NCBI GenBank assembly: GCA_022767445.1
Contig: JALENJ010000043.1
Coordinates: 1-43,441 of the forward strand
DNA length: 43,441 nucleotides
Origin: Erysipelotrichaceae bacterium
GTDB lineage: Bacteria; Bacillota_I; Bacilli_A; Erysipelotrichales; Erysipelotrichaceae
Reading direction: 5' to 3'
Shown: positions 7,622 through 16,605 of the stretch, in pieces
How positions within the stretch are numbered: the first letter of the stretch is position 1
Layout: each line of letters opens with the position of its first letter
Notes under the pieces: model-generated
What the model was told of the DNA's origin: nothing
The model's input: the letters and a program-made list of their open reading frames with translations, nothing else
Database searches by the model: none
Made by a program: the position numbers and the translations under genes

Positions 7622-9955
7622 TCATGCTTGCATGTCTTCATCAGGCTGTGATTGAATTGAATGTAAAGCAATCACAGTCTGTTCGGAAATATTCTGCATC
7701 ATAGAATTGAATCTTTCAAATGCTTCATCACGATATGCATCGATCGGCTTAACATTCGCATAACTTCTAAGACCAATACTGCGCTTCAATTGTTCCATCA
7801 CATCCACATGTTTTATCCACTCTCTATCCAATGTAGATAGGAAGATATACTTCACCATACTCTGCAGTTGTGCTTGATCGATATCCTTTGTATGGTCGTG
7901 ATAGACAGCTTCAATCTGTTCAATACATAAATCAGCTGTATCACGATTGACACTTTCAACAATGTTACTACCATCAATACCCATTGTCGATAGGTATTGG
8001 GCAAGCTTTTGTTTAGCTTCATGTTTATTTGGCATTTGATGATAGCCATCAATTGCCATCTCTACATTCTCTTTGATTAGCTCATGGATCAGAATATTCA
8101 TATCATCCATATCTAAAACCTTGTCTCTTTGTCCATAGATTAAGTGTCTTTGTGCCATCAGAATATCATCATAGTCCAATGTATTTTTACGCATATCAAA
8201 ATGTAATCCTTCTGCTCTTTCTTGCGTATGATCAATCATGACTCTCATCTTTTGTTCGCTCTCTTTATCCTGCATGTAGCGATCGATCATTGGCGCACTT
8301 TCTTCAGAGTGATATTGCACGATCAGATCATCATCCATCGCACAATAGAATCTAGAGAAACCAGGATCGCCTTGACGACCTGAACGTCCACGTAACTGAT
8401 TATCGATACGCTTCGCTTCATGTCGCTCACTACCAAGTACCGCAAGTCCACCAAGTTCAAGGACGCCTTCACCAAGTTTAATATCGGTACCACGACCTGC
8501 CATATTTGTCGCAACCGTTACCGCAAATCTCTGTCCTGCTTTGGCGATAATCTCTGCTTCATCCGCATCGTTTTTCGCATTCAATACCTGATGGGGAATG
8601 TTCTTCTGTTTTAACATTTGGCTTAACGCTTCATTGCAACCGATGGAAAGCGTACCAATCAATACAGGTTGTCCTTTTTTGTATAACTCTTGGGCATCCT
8701 GGACAATTGCTTCATATTTGGAGTGTCTATCCTTGAATACTCTATCCTCTTCATCCACTCTTGCGATTGGACGATTGGTAGGTACTTGATATACACGCAT
8801 GTTATAGGTGTTTAAGAATTCATCTTCTTCTGTTTTTGCAGTACCTGTCATACCACTTAACTTATCATATAGACGGAAGAAGTTTTGATACGTGATTGTC
8901 GCTAGTGTAATCGTCTCTTGCTTAATACCGACATTTTCTTTTGCTTGAATGGCTTGGTGTAATCCATCGCTAAACTCACGACCAGCCATCTTACGTCCTG
9001 TAAATGCGTCCACAAGAATGATTTCATCATCACCAACAACGTATTCTACATCCTTACTCATCAGGTAGTTTGCACGCATGGCATTCTGTATATAGTGCAC
9101 AAGTTCTGCGTGTGTACCATCGTAGATATTATCAACTCCAAAGGACTTATCCGCTTTACGAATTCCATTCTCCGTCAATACAACTGCTTGATCTTCACGA
9201 TTAATCTCAAAATCCACATTGACTTTACAACTCTTCGCAAAGCGATCTGCTTGCAGATAATGCTGGTCAAGTACTGGACCTGGTCCACTGATAATCAGTG
9301 GCGTACGTGCTTCATCAATTAAGATAGAATCTACTTCATCCAATACTGCATAATGCAAACCACGCAATACACGTTGACTCTTATCCATGACCATATTATC
9401 GCGTAGATAATCAAAGCCTAACTCAGAGTTTGTTGTATAGGTAATATCACATGCATATGCTGCACGCTTTTCATCTGCGTTTAAAGAATGTAAATTACAA
9501 CCAACACTCAATCCCAAGAAGGTGTATACCTGTCCCATCCACTGGGCATCACGTTTAGCTAAGTATTCATTGACAGTAACTACATGTGCTCCCTTTTTCT
9601 CAAGCGCATGTAGATAGATAGGCATAACTGCGGTTAGTGTCTTACCCTCGCCGGTCTTCATTTCAGCGATATCACCATCGTGTAATAACACACCACCAAG
9701 TACCTGTACACGATATGGAAACTCATTGAGTACACGACGTGCTGCTTCACGAACATTCGCAAAAGCATCTGGTAATACATCCTGTAAGGAAGCACCTGAT
9801 GCTAATTTGTTTTGTAGTAAAGTTGTTGTTTGACGCAACTGTTCATCTGACTTGTTTGCGTATTCATCTTCTAGCTTCATTACTTTATCGGCTAGAACTT
9901 CTGCTTTATGAAAGTGTCTTTTCTCACTATCAAATATATTTCCTAAAAATCCCAT
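7622..9955 (-). CDS. secA: Preprotein translocase ATPase SecA
   Basis: A 777-residue SecA, the ATPase that drives preproteins through SecYEG. Visible motifs: Walker A in MKTGEGKTL (about residue 102), the DEVDSILIDEARTPLIISG block (about 207-225), GRGTDIKLG (about 490) and the GRSGRQGDPG finger (about 528-537). Order is NBD1 - preprotein cross-linking domain - NBD2 - helical scaffold/wing. The C-terminal Cys/His zinc-binding tail found in many SecA proteins is absent; the sequence ends QPDEDMQA, as in many short Firmicute forms. Its AGAGGT ribosome site lies in the last codons of the upstream pulA gene (start 3 bases after that stop), so the two are co-transcribed and probably coupled. It ends in a strong terminator. 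Confidence 0.97.
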   Translation of the reverse strand: MGFLGNIFDSEKRHFHKAEVLADKVMKLEDEYANKSDEQLRQTTTLLQNKLASGASLQDVLPDAFANVREAARRVLNEFPYRVQVLGGVLLHDGDIAEMKTGEGKTLTAVMPIYLHALEKKGAHVVTVNEYLAKRDAQWMGQVYTFLGLSVGCNLHSLNADEKRAAYACDITYTTNSELGFDYLRDNMVMDKSQRVLRGLHYAVLDEVDSILIDEARTPLIISGPGPVLDQHYLQADRFAKSCKVNVDFEINREDQAVVLTENGIRKADKSFGVDNIYDGTHAELVHYIQNAMRANYLMSKDVEYVVGDDEIILVDAFTGRKMAGREFSDGLHQAIQAKENVGIKQETITLATITYQNFFRLYDKLSGMTGTAKTEEDEFLNTYNMRVYQVPTNRPIARVDEEDRVFKDRHSKYEAIVQDAQELYKKGQPVLIGTLSIGCNEALSQMLKQKNIPHQVLNAKNDADEAEIIAKAGQRFAVTVATNMAGRGTDIKLGEGVLELGGLAVLGSERHEAKRIDNQLRGRSGRQGDPGFSRFYCAMDDDLIVQYHSEESAPMIDRYMQDKESEQKMRVMIDHTQERAEGLHFDMRKNTLDYDDILMAQRHLIYGQRDKVLDMDDMNILIHELIKENVEMAIDGYHQMPNKHEAKQKLAQYLSTMGIDGSNIVESVNRDTADLCIEQIEAVYHDHTKDIDQAQLQSMVKYIFLSTLDREWIKHVDVMEQLKRSIGLRSYANVKPIDAYRDEAFERFNSMMQNISEQTVIALHSIQSQPDEDMQA

Positions 9956-9958
9956 TTT

Positions 9959-12073
9959 CTACCTCTTACATACTATAAGGCTGAGTGCAGGTACTGCTAC
10001 CTGTTGTAATACATCATCTATACCATTACCATTTTCATCAAAGATGACCTTCCATTCCTCATCGAAATGATAGAAACGATCTTCTCTGGATGGATTGATG
10101 ATGACACGTACCACGTGATCACTCTCCTTAGAGCCTGCAATATCATAGAATACAGATGCATCATCCGCAACCCATACTCTAACTTTTTCAGCGATTTTAT
10201 CCGCAGTTTTCAGACAAAATTCACATAAGGACTTTCTCAACGCTACAGCCTTGCGGAAATAGCGTACAACCTCTTGATAGTATTCCATTCTCTTATAATC
10301 TAAGCGATTAATCTCATCTGGTGCATTGTATGAATTATGATTGTCCTTCTTTGTACCACAAAATTCAAATCCAGAGTGAATAAACGGTATACCCTGTGAT
10401 ACAAGTGTGATTGCTAACATCAACTTTTGACGACGAATTCTCGTCGCTCTATCCTCATTGTTACAACATGCATGCATCTTATCCCACACAGTGCTGTTAT
10501 CATGTGTTTCAAACGCATTGATTGACTGATCTGGTGATGTGAATCGCTTGTAGTGTGGATGATCTAGTACATTGGCTGTTAACGCTGCTAATGTCGCAAA
10601 ACCAGCGCCAAGATTACCTGTTGCATATCCTTGATCATACTTATCATTCTCACTGGTCTTACCCTTGATCACATCACGGAAATAATCATTGAAGAAACCA
10701 ATGTGTGCTAACTCATATTGATTGAGTATATTTGCCTTCTTGTCTTGGTCTAACATCGTAGGCATATCCCAACCTTCCCCATAGATCATCACATCAGGAT
10801 TGATTTTCATCACCTCATAGCGAATTTGATTCATCGTATCCACATCCAAGATACCCATCAAATCAAAGCGGAAACCATCCACATGATAAAGTCTCATCAA
10901 TGATTGAATCACATATACAAGGTATCTAGATGCCATTGGCATCTCAGACGCAAAATCATTTCCACAGAAGGAACCATTAGACATATATCCCTCTTCGTTA
11001 TAACGGAAATAATAATACGGCACAATCTTATCAAAAGCAGATTCATCCACATCATAGACATGATTGAATACAACATCTAAATTCACTCTTAAATGATTTT
11101 TATGACAACAAGATATCAACTTCTTAAACTCTATCATGCGTGCATATGGATCATCCGCTTTTGTACTATAACTACCCTTCAAGGATAAAAACTGCCTAGG
11201 GTCATATCCCCAGTTATAGTTCACCTCCGGATGAAAATCATCCACTGTACTAAAATCTGTAATTGGCATCAATTGTACATGCGTAATACCTAGTGACTTT
11301 AGATAGGATAGTCCTGTAGGTAAACCCATGTACTCTGTATTCTCTTGGCATAATGAAACAAACTTACCACCTGGGTTAATTCCACTGGATGGATCACTTG
11401 TCATATCACGTACACTACACTCATAGATAATCGCATCCACACCAGTGATATGATCATCCAGTGGATAATCCTTCACTTCATCAATCTTAGAAGTATCAAT
11501 GATTGCACTGGCTTTACCATTGTCATTACTGCTATATGCATAAGGGTCTAAAGCCTTAACAACTTCACCATTTCTTTCCACAAGATAGTTGTAAGTCACA
11601 TCTTTATAATCACCATTTACGGATGTGGTCCAGGTACCCATCTCACTAGGTTCCATTGCCTGCATGAATGTTACACCATCCACATCCATCTCTAAAGTTA
11701 CATTGACTGCGGTTGGAGCCCACACCCTAAAAGTTGTCTTTTCGGGTGTATAAAAAGAGCCTAAATCATCCTTGTTGTAGTCAAACATTCTTTGGAACTG
11801 ATCACGCTTAACAATCAAACGAGCAATCAGTGGTGTGTATCTACCATGACTCTCCCGCACTTGATAATCCATACGGAAATTTGGTTCCTTGAGTCCTCGC
11901 AAGCGATATAGAATATAACGATCATGCGATTCAATCCCATCAATCGTTAGTTCCTCAAAGTATCCACCCATTCCAATCACTTGAAAACGATCCGATTTTC
12001 CTTGATAAAAGCTACGATCAATCGTGACTGTGATTTTTCCAAAATCATCTAAATATGCATTCAATATAGACAC
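9959..12073 (-). CDS. pulA: Type I pullulanase (alpha-glucan debranching enzyme)
   Basis: A 704-residue GH13 enzyme that hydrolyses alpha-1,6 branch points in pullulan, glycogen or amylopectin. It has no signal peptide, so it acts in the cytosol. A CBM48-like beta domain (about 90-200) precedes the barrel. The pullulanase signature YNWGYDP is present (about 288), with the nucleophile Asp in DGFRFDLMG, the acid Glu in MIYGEGWD and the third carboxylate in FETHDN. The start is GTG, with AGAGGTG about 7 bases upstream overlapping the end of the glgB gene (gap 11 bases). It forms an operon glgB-pulA-secA; with branching enzyme and phosphoglucomutase it points to breakdown or remodelling of stored glucan, although glgA/glgC/glgP are not in the window. 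Confidence 0.95.
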   Translation of the reverse strand: MSILNAYLDDFGKITVTIDRSFYQGKSDRFQVIGMGGYFEELTIDGIESHDRYILYRLRGLKEPNFRMDYQVRESHGRYTPLIARLIVKRDQFQRMFDYNKDDLGSFYTPEKTTFRVWAPTAVNVTLEMDVDGVTFMQAMEPSEMGTWTTSVNGDYKDVTYNYLVERNGEVVKALDPYAYSSNDNGKASAIIDTSKIDEVKDYPLDDHITGVDAIIYECSVRDMTSDPSSGINPGGKFVSLCQENTEYMGLPTGLSYLKSLGITHVQLMPITDFSTVDDFHPEVNYNWGYDPRQFLSLKGSYSTKADDPYARMIEFKKLISCCHKNHLRVNLDVVFNHVYDVDESAFDKIVPYYYFRYNEEGYMSNGSFCGNDFASEMPMASRYLVYVIQSLMRLYHVDGFRFDLMGILDVDTMNQIRYEVMKINPDVMIYGEGWDMPTMLDQDKKANILNQYELAHIGFFNDYFRDVIKGKTSENDKYDQGYATGNLGAGFATLAALTANVLDHPHYKRFTSPDQSINAFETHDNSTVWDKMHACCNNEDRATRIRRQKLMLAITLVSQGIPFIHSGFEFCGTKKDNHNSYNAPDEINRLDYKRMEYYQEVVRYFRKAVALRKSLCEFCLKTADKIAEKVRVWVADDASVFYDIAGSKESDHVVRVIINPSREDRFYHFDEEWKVIFDENGNGIDDVLQQVAVPALSLIVCKR

Positions 12074-12084
12074 ACTAACACCTC

Positions 12085-13899
12085 TTACTTCTTACGTATC
12101 ACAAAATAGATAGCCACAAACGGTGCTAAATTCACCTTGATACAATCCTTACCTTCATGCCTGCATGAGCGAATCGCCCTAGGATGTATCAAACCACATC
12201 CACCATACTTGCTATCCTCAGAGTTTATAATCTCCTTATAGTAACCCTTATAAGGCACATTCACATAGAAATCTTGATACATATTCCCACTTAAATTCAA
12301 GATACATACAAGGCATTCGCTATCACTTTGACGATAGAAAGAATACACACTTTGTACATTATTATCCGCATCAATCCACTTAAAACCATCATAGCGGTAA
12401 TCATTTTGATACAGACTATCATAACTGCTATATATCTGATTTAACTTCTGTATATATTGATGAAAGCTATCATGCATTGGATACTGTAACAGTTGCCAAT
12501 CCAATTCCCTGCTTTCATCAAACTCTCTAAAAGAACCTAATTCATTGCCCATAAAGTTTAACTTCTTACCCGGATGGGCATACATGTATGCATATAGATT
12601 TCTAGCTTGCGCAAACTTCTGCTCATAGCTACCCCACATACGATCTACGATGGTCTTTTTGCCATGCACATTTTCATCATGACTAAACGGCAATAAGAAC
12701 TTCTCACTGTAGAAATAAGCCATTGAGAATGTCAACTTGTTATGGTCATAGTAGCGATACAAAGGATCTGTCTCATAATAATGAAGAGTATCATTCATCC
12801 AACCAAGATCCCACTTATAATCAAAGCCCAAACCGTCTTTATCACTAGAAGCCGTCACATTCGCAAAGTCAGAACTATCCTCCGCAATCATCATCACACC
12901 AGGAAATTCATGATGGATGCTGTAGTTTAAACGCTTGATAAAGTCTATCGCACCTTGATTTGTACCACGATCACGGTTTCCATCCCAATAGATCAAATTT
13001 GAAACCGCATCAATACGGATACCATCCATATGATAGGTATCCACCCAGAAGGTAGCAGATGAAATCAAGAACGAACGTACAACCTCACTCCAAAGATTGA
13101 AGTTCATCGTACCCCATTGCGAATTCGCATTTGCCTCATCCCCATACTCATATAAAGCTTCGCCATCAAAGTAACGTAAGCCAAAATCATCCTTCACAAA
13201 GTGAACCGGTACCATATCCATAATGACACCAATCCCTGCCTGATGGCATCGATTGACAAATCGACCAAACTCAACAGGATTCCCATAACGAGATGTTAAA
13301 GCGTAATACCCACTGACCTGATATCCCCAAGATCCATCAAAAGGATGCTCACTCAGTGGCATCAACTCAATATGCGTATAACCATTCTGCTTCACATATG
13401 GAATTAACGCATCCGCCAACATATCATACGAGTATGGATGTTCCCCATTGCGCTTCCATCCACCAGCATACACTTCATAGATATTCAAAGGTTGATCAAA
13501 ATTTAAACTACGACTTTGAATCCATGAAGAATCTTCCCACTGAATTTTGTTGATATCCACAAGCTTAGAAGCAGTTCCTGGTCGTGTTTCACTATAATAG
13601 GCATAAGGATCTGCTTTATACAAAATCTTTCCACTACGGGTTTGAATCTTAAACTTGTACACTTCCCACTCATTTAAATTAGGCACAAATACAGACCATA
13701 CACCCTTAGAGTGAATACGTTCCATATTAATAGGGTGATCATCCCAATTCGTAAAAGAACCCACAACCCAAACAACTTCCGCATGTGGTGCATACACCGT
13801 AAACTGCACGCCACCATCTATAAAATTTGCACCAAAAACCTCATAGGCACGACTTGTATGACCCTGAAAAAACTCCTCTAGAATACGATCTTGCACCAT
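12085..13899 (-). CDS. glgB: 1,4-alpha-glucan branching enzyme
   Basis: A GH13 branching enzyme that moves alpha-1,4 segments to alpha-1,6 positions. It carries an N-terminal CBM48 domain (FTVYAPHAEVVWVVGSFTNW, about residues 30-50), then a catalytic barrel with HMDGIRIDAVSNLIYW (nucleophile Asp), MIAEDSS (acid Glu) and LPFSHDENVHGK (stabilising Asp), and a C-terminal beta domain. I take ATG 13899 (MVQDRILEEF) as start because GGAGG lies 5 bases before it; an in-frame ATG at 13911 overlaps that site and would add four residues. That gives 604 residues, normal for the shorter GlgB class. It is followed at once by pullulanase, so branching and debranching are made together. Confidence 0.95.
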   Translation of the reverse strand: MVQDRILEEFFQGHTSRAYEVFGANFIDGGVQFTVYAPHAEVVWVVGSFTNWDDHPINMERIHSKGVWSVFVPNLNEWEVYKFKIQTRSGKILYKADPYAYYSETRPGTASKLVDINKIQWEDSSWIQSRSLNFDQPLNIYEVYAGGWKRNGEHPYSYDMLADALIPYVKQNGYTHIELMPLSEHPFDGSWGYQVSGYYALTSRYGNPVEFGRFVNRCHQAGIGVIMDMVPVHFVKDDFGLRYFDGEALYEYGDEANANSQWGTMNFNLWSEVVRSFLISSATFWVDTYHMDGIRIDAVSNLIYWDGNRDRGTNQGAIDFIKRLNYSIHHEFPGVMMIAEDSSDFANVTASSDKDGLGFDYKWDLGWMNDTLHYYETDPLYRYYDHNKLTFSMAYFYSEKFLLPFSHDENVHGKKTIVDRMWGSYEQKFAQARNLYAYMYAHPGKKLNFMGNELGSFREFDESRELDWQLLQYPMHDSFHQYIQKLNQIYSSYDSLYQNDYRYDGFKWIDADNNVQSVYSFYRQSDSECLVCILNLSGNMYQDFYVNVPYKGYYKEIINSEDSKYGGCGLIHPRAIRSCRHEGKDCIKVNLAPFVAIYFVIRKK

Positions 13900-13995
13900 A
13901 AATGCCTCCATGATTAGTTATCTTCATTTTAACACTGCATATACTGAATAGATATAAGAAAAGCCAAGATTGAAACCAACCCTGACTTGTAAACA

Positions 13996-15678
13996 TTATT
14001 TGAATAAAGGCTGTAAAGCAGCTGCCAATGTAGCCTTTTCACTCTGTGCTTCATGCAAAGTCTTACCCTTCGTTGTAAAGTAAGTCTTAATCTTAGGCTC
14101 TGTACCAGAAGGTCTAACGATGATTGTTCCACCATTATCCAATTGATAAATCAACACATTGGCATATGGTAAACCTGTCTTTTCAGGTTGGGTATAATCC
14201 ACAATGGAAACAACCTTTCTATCCGCAAACTCACTTGGTACATTTTGACGTAAGCCATCCATGATAGACTTCATTTTATCCATGCCAAATAGACCATCAA
14301 ACTCATAGCTATCGACTTCATTCAGGTAACGACCATACTCTGCATAAATTTCATCTAAACGTTGTTTGATAGATGAGCCGATACTGCGATAATAAGCAGC
14401 CATCTCACAGATTAACATCGAACCGACAATCGCATCCTTATCACGTACATAGCTACCCGCAAGATATCCATAGCTTTCCTCAAAGCCAAAGATGAAACGA
14501 TCCTCTTGTCCATCTTTTTCAAGCTTGGCAATCTGATCACCAATCCACTTAAATCCAGTCAGTGTGTGTCTTAGCTCCACACCATAATGTTGTGCAACCA
14601 AATCCGCCAAAGGCGTAGACACAATGGATTTCACAGCCACAGGATTTTTTGGCATCGTGCCCTTTTCAATCCTGCCAGCACAGATATAATCCAACAATAA
14701 GACACCCATCTCATTACCAGATACCAGCTCATAAGAACCATCCGGACACTTCATCGCAATCCCTACACGATCGGCATCAGGATCTGTTGCTAACATCAAA
14801 TCAGCTCCAGTCTGTTTTGCCAAGTCCACACCCTTACTCAACGCCTCATAAATCTCAGGATTTGGATAAGGACAGGTTGTAAAGTATCCATTCGGATATT
14901 CCTGCTCAGGTACAATTGTAATATCCGAAATACCAATATCATTTAACACATGCGTTACCGGTACCAAGCCAGTACCATTCAATGGTGAATATACCAACTT
15001 TAAACCAGCCTGCTTGCATAACCCAGGTCTTACCTGTCTAGATTCAATCGCTTCATAGAGTGCCTGCTTACAATTATCCTCTACAAACTGAATCAAGCCA
15101 TCTTGTACCCCTTTAGCAAATGACAAATACTTGGCACCCGTTAGAACATCAGTCTTTTGAATTCTATCATAGACAACAGAAACAGCTTCATCCGTCATCT
15201 GACATCCATCAGGACCATACGCTTTATAGCCATTATACTTAGCTGGATTATGAGAAGCAGTGATCATAATACCTGCATTACAATGATAATAACGAGTCGC
15301 AAAACTCAATGCAGGTACCGGCATCAATTCATCATACAAACGTACATGAATCCCATTCGCCGCAAGTACACACGCAGCTTCTTTGGCAAACGTCCAACCC
15401 TTCAAACGGCTATCATAACTGATCGCAACCGTTTGACTTCCACCTTGTGTAAGTACCCAATCCGCTACACCCTGTGTTGCTTGGCGTACAACCCAAATAT
15501 TCATACGATTTAAACCAGCCCCAAGAACACCTCTTAAACCTGCTGTGCCAAACTTTAAGGCAACCGCAAATCTCTCCTTGATTGCTTCCTCGTCATCTTG
15601 AATACTAGCCAATTCCGCATGTAAATCAAAATCAATTAAATCAGAATCCAACCAACGTTGATACTCATCTTTATACAT
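13996..15678 (-). CDS. pgcA: Phosphoglucomutase/phosphomannomutase (PgcA-like)
   Basis: A 560-residue alpha-D-phosphohexomutase interconverting glucose-1-phosphate and glucose-6-phosphate, linking glucan metabolism to glycolysis and envelope sugar precursors. All four active-site loops are seen: phosphoserine loop TASHNPAKYNGYK (about 141-153), metal loop DPDADRVG (about 295-302), sugar loop GFEESYG and phosphate loop RPSGTEPKIK near the C-terminus. Its length fits the PgcA/Pgm2 class rather than the 450-residue GlmM class. A GGAGGTAAG ribosome site precedes the ATG. It sits about 95 bases ahead of glgB on the same strand and may head that operon; it is separated from ptsH by a terminator. 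Confidence 0.95.
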   Translation of the reverse strand: MYKDEYQRWLDSDLIDFDLHAELASIQDDEEAIKERFAVALKFGTAGLRGVLGAGLNRMNIWVVRQATQGVADWVLTQGGSQTVAISYDSRLKGWTFAKEAACVLAANGIHVRLYDELMPVPALSFATRYYHCNAGIMITASHNPAKYNGYKAYGPDGCQMTDEAVSVVYDRIQKTDVLTGAKYLSFAKGVQDGLIQFVEDNCKQALYEAIESRQVRPGLCKQAGLKLVYSPLNGTGLVPVTHVLNDIGISDITIVPEQEYPNGYFTTCPYPNPEIYEALSKGVDLAKQTGADLMLATDPDADRVGIAMKCPDGSYELVSGNEMGVLLLDYICAGRIEKGTMPKNPVAVKSIVSTPLADLVAQHYGVELRHTLTGFKWIGDQIAKLEKDGQEDRFIFGFEESYGYLAGSYVRDKDAIVGSMLICEMAAYYRSIGSSIKQRLDEIYAEYGRYLNEVDSYEFDGLFGMDKMKSIMDGLRQNVPSEFADRKVVSIVDYTQPEKTGLPYANVLIYQLDNGGTIIVRPSGTEPKIKTYFTTKGKTLHEAQSEKATLAAALQPLFK

Positions 15679-15699
15679 ACACTTACCTCCTAATGATTA

Positions 15700-15731
15700 T
15701 AAAAAAGAAAGATGCACGAAGCACCTTTCTC
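15700..15731 (-). terminator. ptsH terminator
   Basis: On the minus strand a GC-containing stem (GAAAGGTGC / GCATCTTTC, loop TTCGT) is followed by TTTTTT. It begins about 13 bases after the HPr stop and isolates ptsH from pgcA. Confidence 0.8.
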
Positions 15732-15743
15732 ATTGTTTATTTA

Positions 15744-16010
15744 CTAAGCAATAACCTTTTGTGCACGAAGAACGTCTTCAATTGTCTTAACAGCTGAATC
15801 TTCATCGTCACCTTCACAGGAAATTGTAATTTCAGACTGTGTAGGAATTCCTAGTGACATAACACCCATAATGGACTTCATGTTAACTGTACGTCCCTTA
15901 TAGGAAACTTTCACTTCACTCTTAAATTTGCTTGCAGCATTTACAGCAACCGTAGCAGGACGAGCGTGTAGTCCTACTGGATCTATAACTGTAACAGTAA
16001 TCTCTTTCAT
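15744..16010 (-). CDS. ptsH: Phosphocarrier protein HPr
   Basis: An 88-residue HPr, which passes phosphate from enzyme I to the sugar-specific EIIA proteins of the PTS. His15 is in GLHARPAT and the regulatory Ser46 in NMKSIMGVMSLG, so it should be a substrate of HPr kinase and a co-effector of CcpA, as in other Firmicutes. Length and start match the family; AGGAGG lies before the ATG. It is monocistronic here: ptsI, its usual neighbour, is absent, a promoter-like element lies upstream and a terminator downstream. Confidence 0.97.
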   Translation of the reverse strand: MKEITVTVIDPVGLHARPATVAVNAASKFKSEVKVSYKGRTVNMKSIMGVMSLGIPTQSEITISCEGDDEDSAVKTIEDVLRAQKVIA

Positions 16011-16048
16011 TGGTTTATCCTCCTGATAATTTCACTTACTAACAGTAT

Positions 16049-16077
16049 TTTATAACATCCTGTATTGACTTACAAGC
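16049..16077 (-). promoter_or_regulatory. Candidate ptsH promoter
   Basis: On the minus strand TATAAA (16054-16049) lies 15 to 17 bases downstream of TTGTAA/GCTTGT, about 40 bases before the HPr ATG. The -10 is good and the -35 weak, so this is a likely but unproven promoter. Confidence 0.4.
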
Positions 16078-16128
16078 GGTTACAACACAAGAAATTGTCA
16101 AACGATACAATATTTCTATTCAAGAAAT

Positions 16129-16605
16129 TTATTTATGATAGGGTTCATTGTGTAGTATTCGAAAACTACGATACACCTGTTCCACCACTAAAATACGACA
16201 TAATTGATGCGGAAAAGTAGCTTTCGAAATACGCCAACGAAAATTCGCTCTTTGAATTACATCTTTACTTAAACCAAGGGAACCACCAATCACAAATGTG
16301 ATTTTACTTTTCCCTTGGTTATAACAATCCTGTATCTTATTAGCAAGCATCACAGAATCAATATCCTGCCCTGCCAGGTCTAACAAGATGACAAACTCAT
16401 CATCACGAATACTCTTTAAAAGACGTTCCCCCTCAGCTTGTTTGACCTGCTCATTTTCAGCAGGAGAATTACTTTCTGGAGCCTTTTCGTCCGCAACCTC
16501 AATCATTTCAATCTTATCGTAAGGACGAATACGCTTCGTATACTCCGCAATACCATCCTTCATCCACTTCTCTTTCACCTTGCCACAGGCGATGATTTTA
16601 ATCAT
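16129..16605 (-). CDS. rlmH: 23S rRNA pseudouridine-1915 N3-methyltransferase RlmH
   Basis: A 158-residue SPOUT-fold methyltransferase that modifies pseudouridine 1915 in helix 69 of 23S rRNA. The trefoil-knot signature is present: FVIGGSLGLSKDV (about 104-116) and the C-terminal FPHQLCRILVVEQVYRSFRI segment ending in PYHK. The usual start MIKI is kept. Its ATG overlaps the stop of the HtrA-like gene by 4 bases (ATGA), so translation is coupled. It closes the walJ-htrA-rlmH string that is common in Firmicutes. Confidence 0.96.
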   Translation of the reverse strand: MIKIIACGKVKEKWMKDGIAEYTKRIRPYDKIEMIEVADEKAPESNSPAENEQVKQAEGERLLKSIRDDEFVILLDLAGQDIDSVMLANKIQDCYNQGKSKITFVIGGSLGLSKDVIQRANFRWRISKATFPHQLCRILVVEQVYRSFRILHNEPYHK

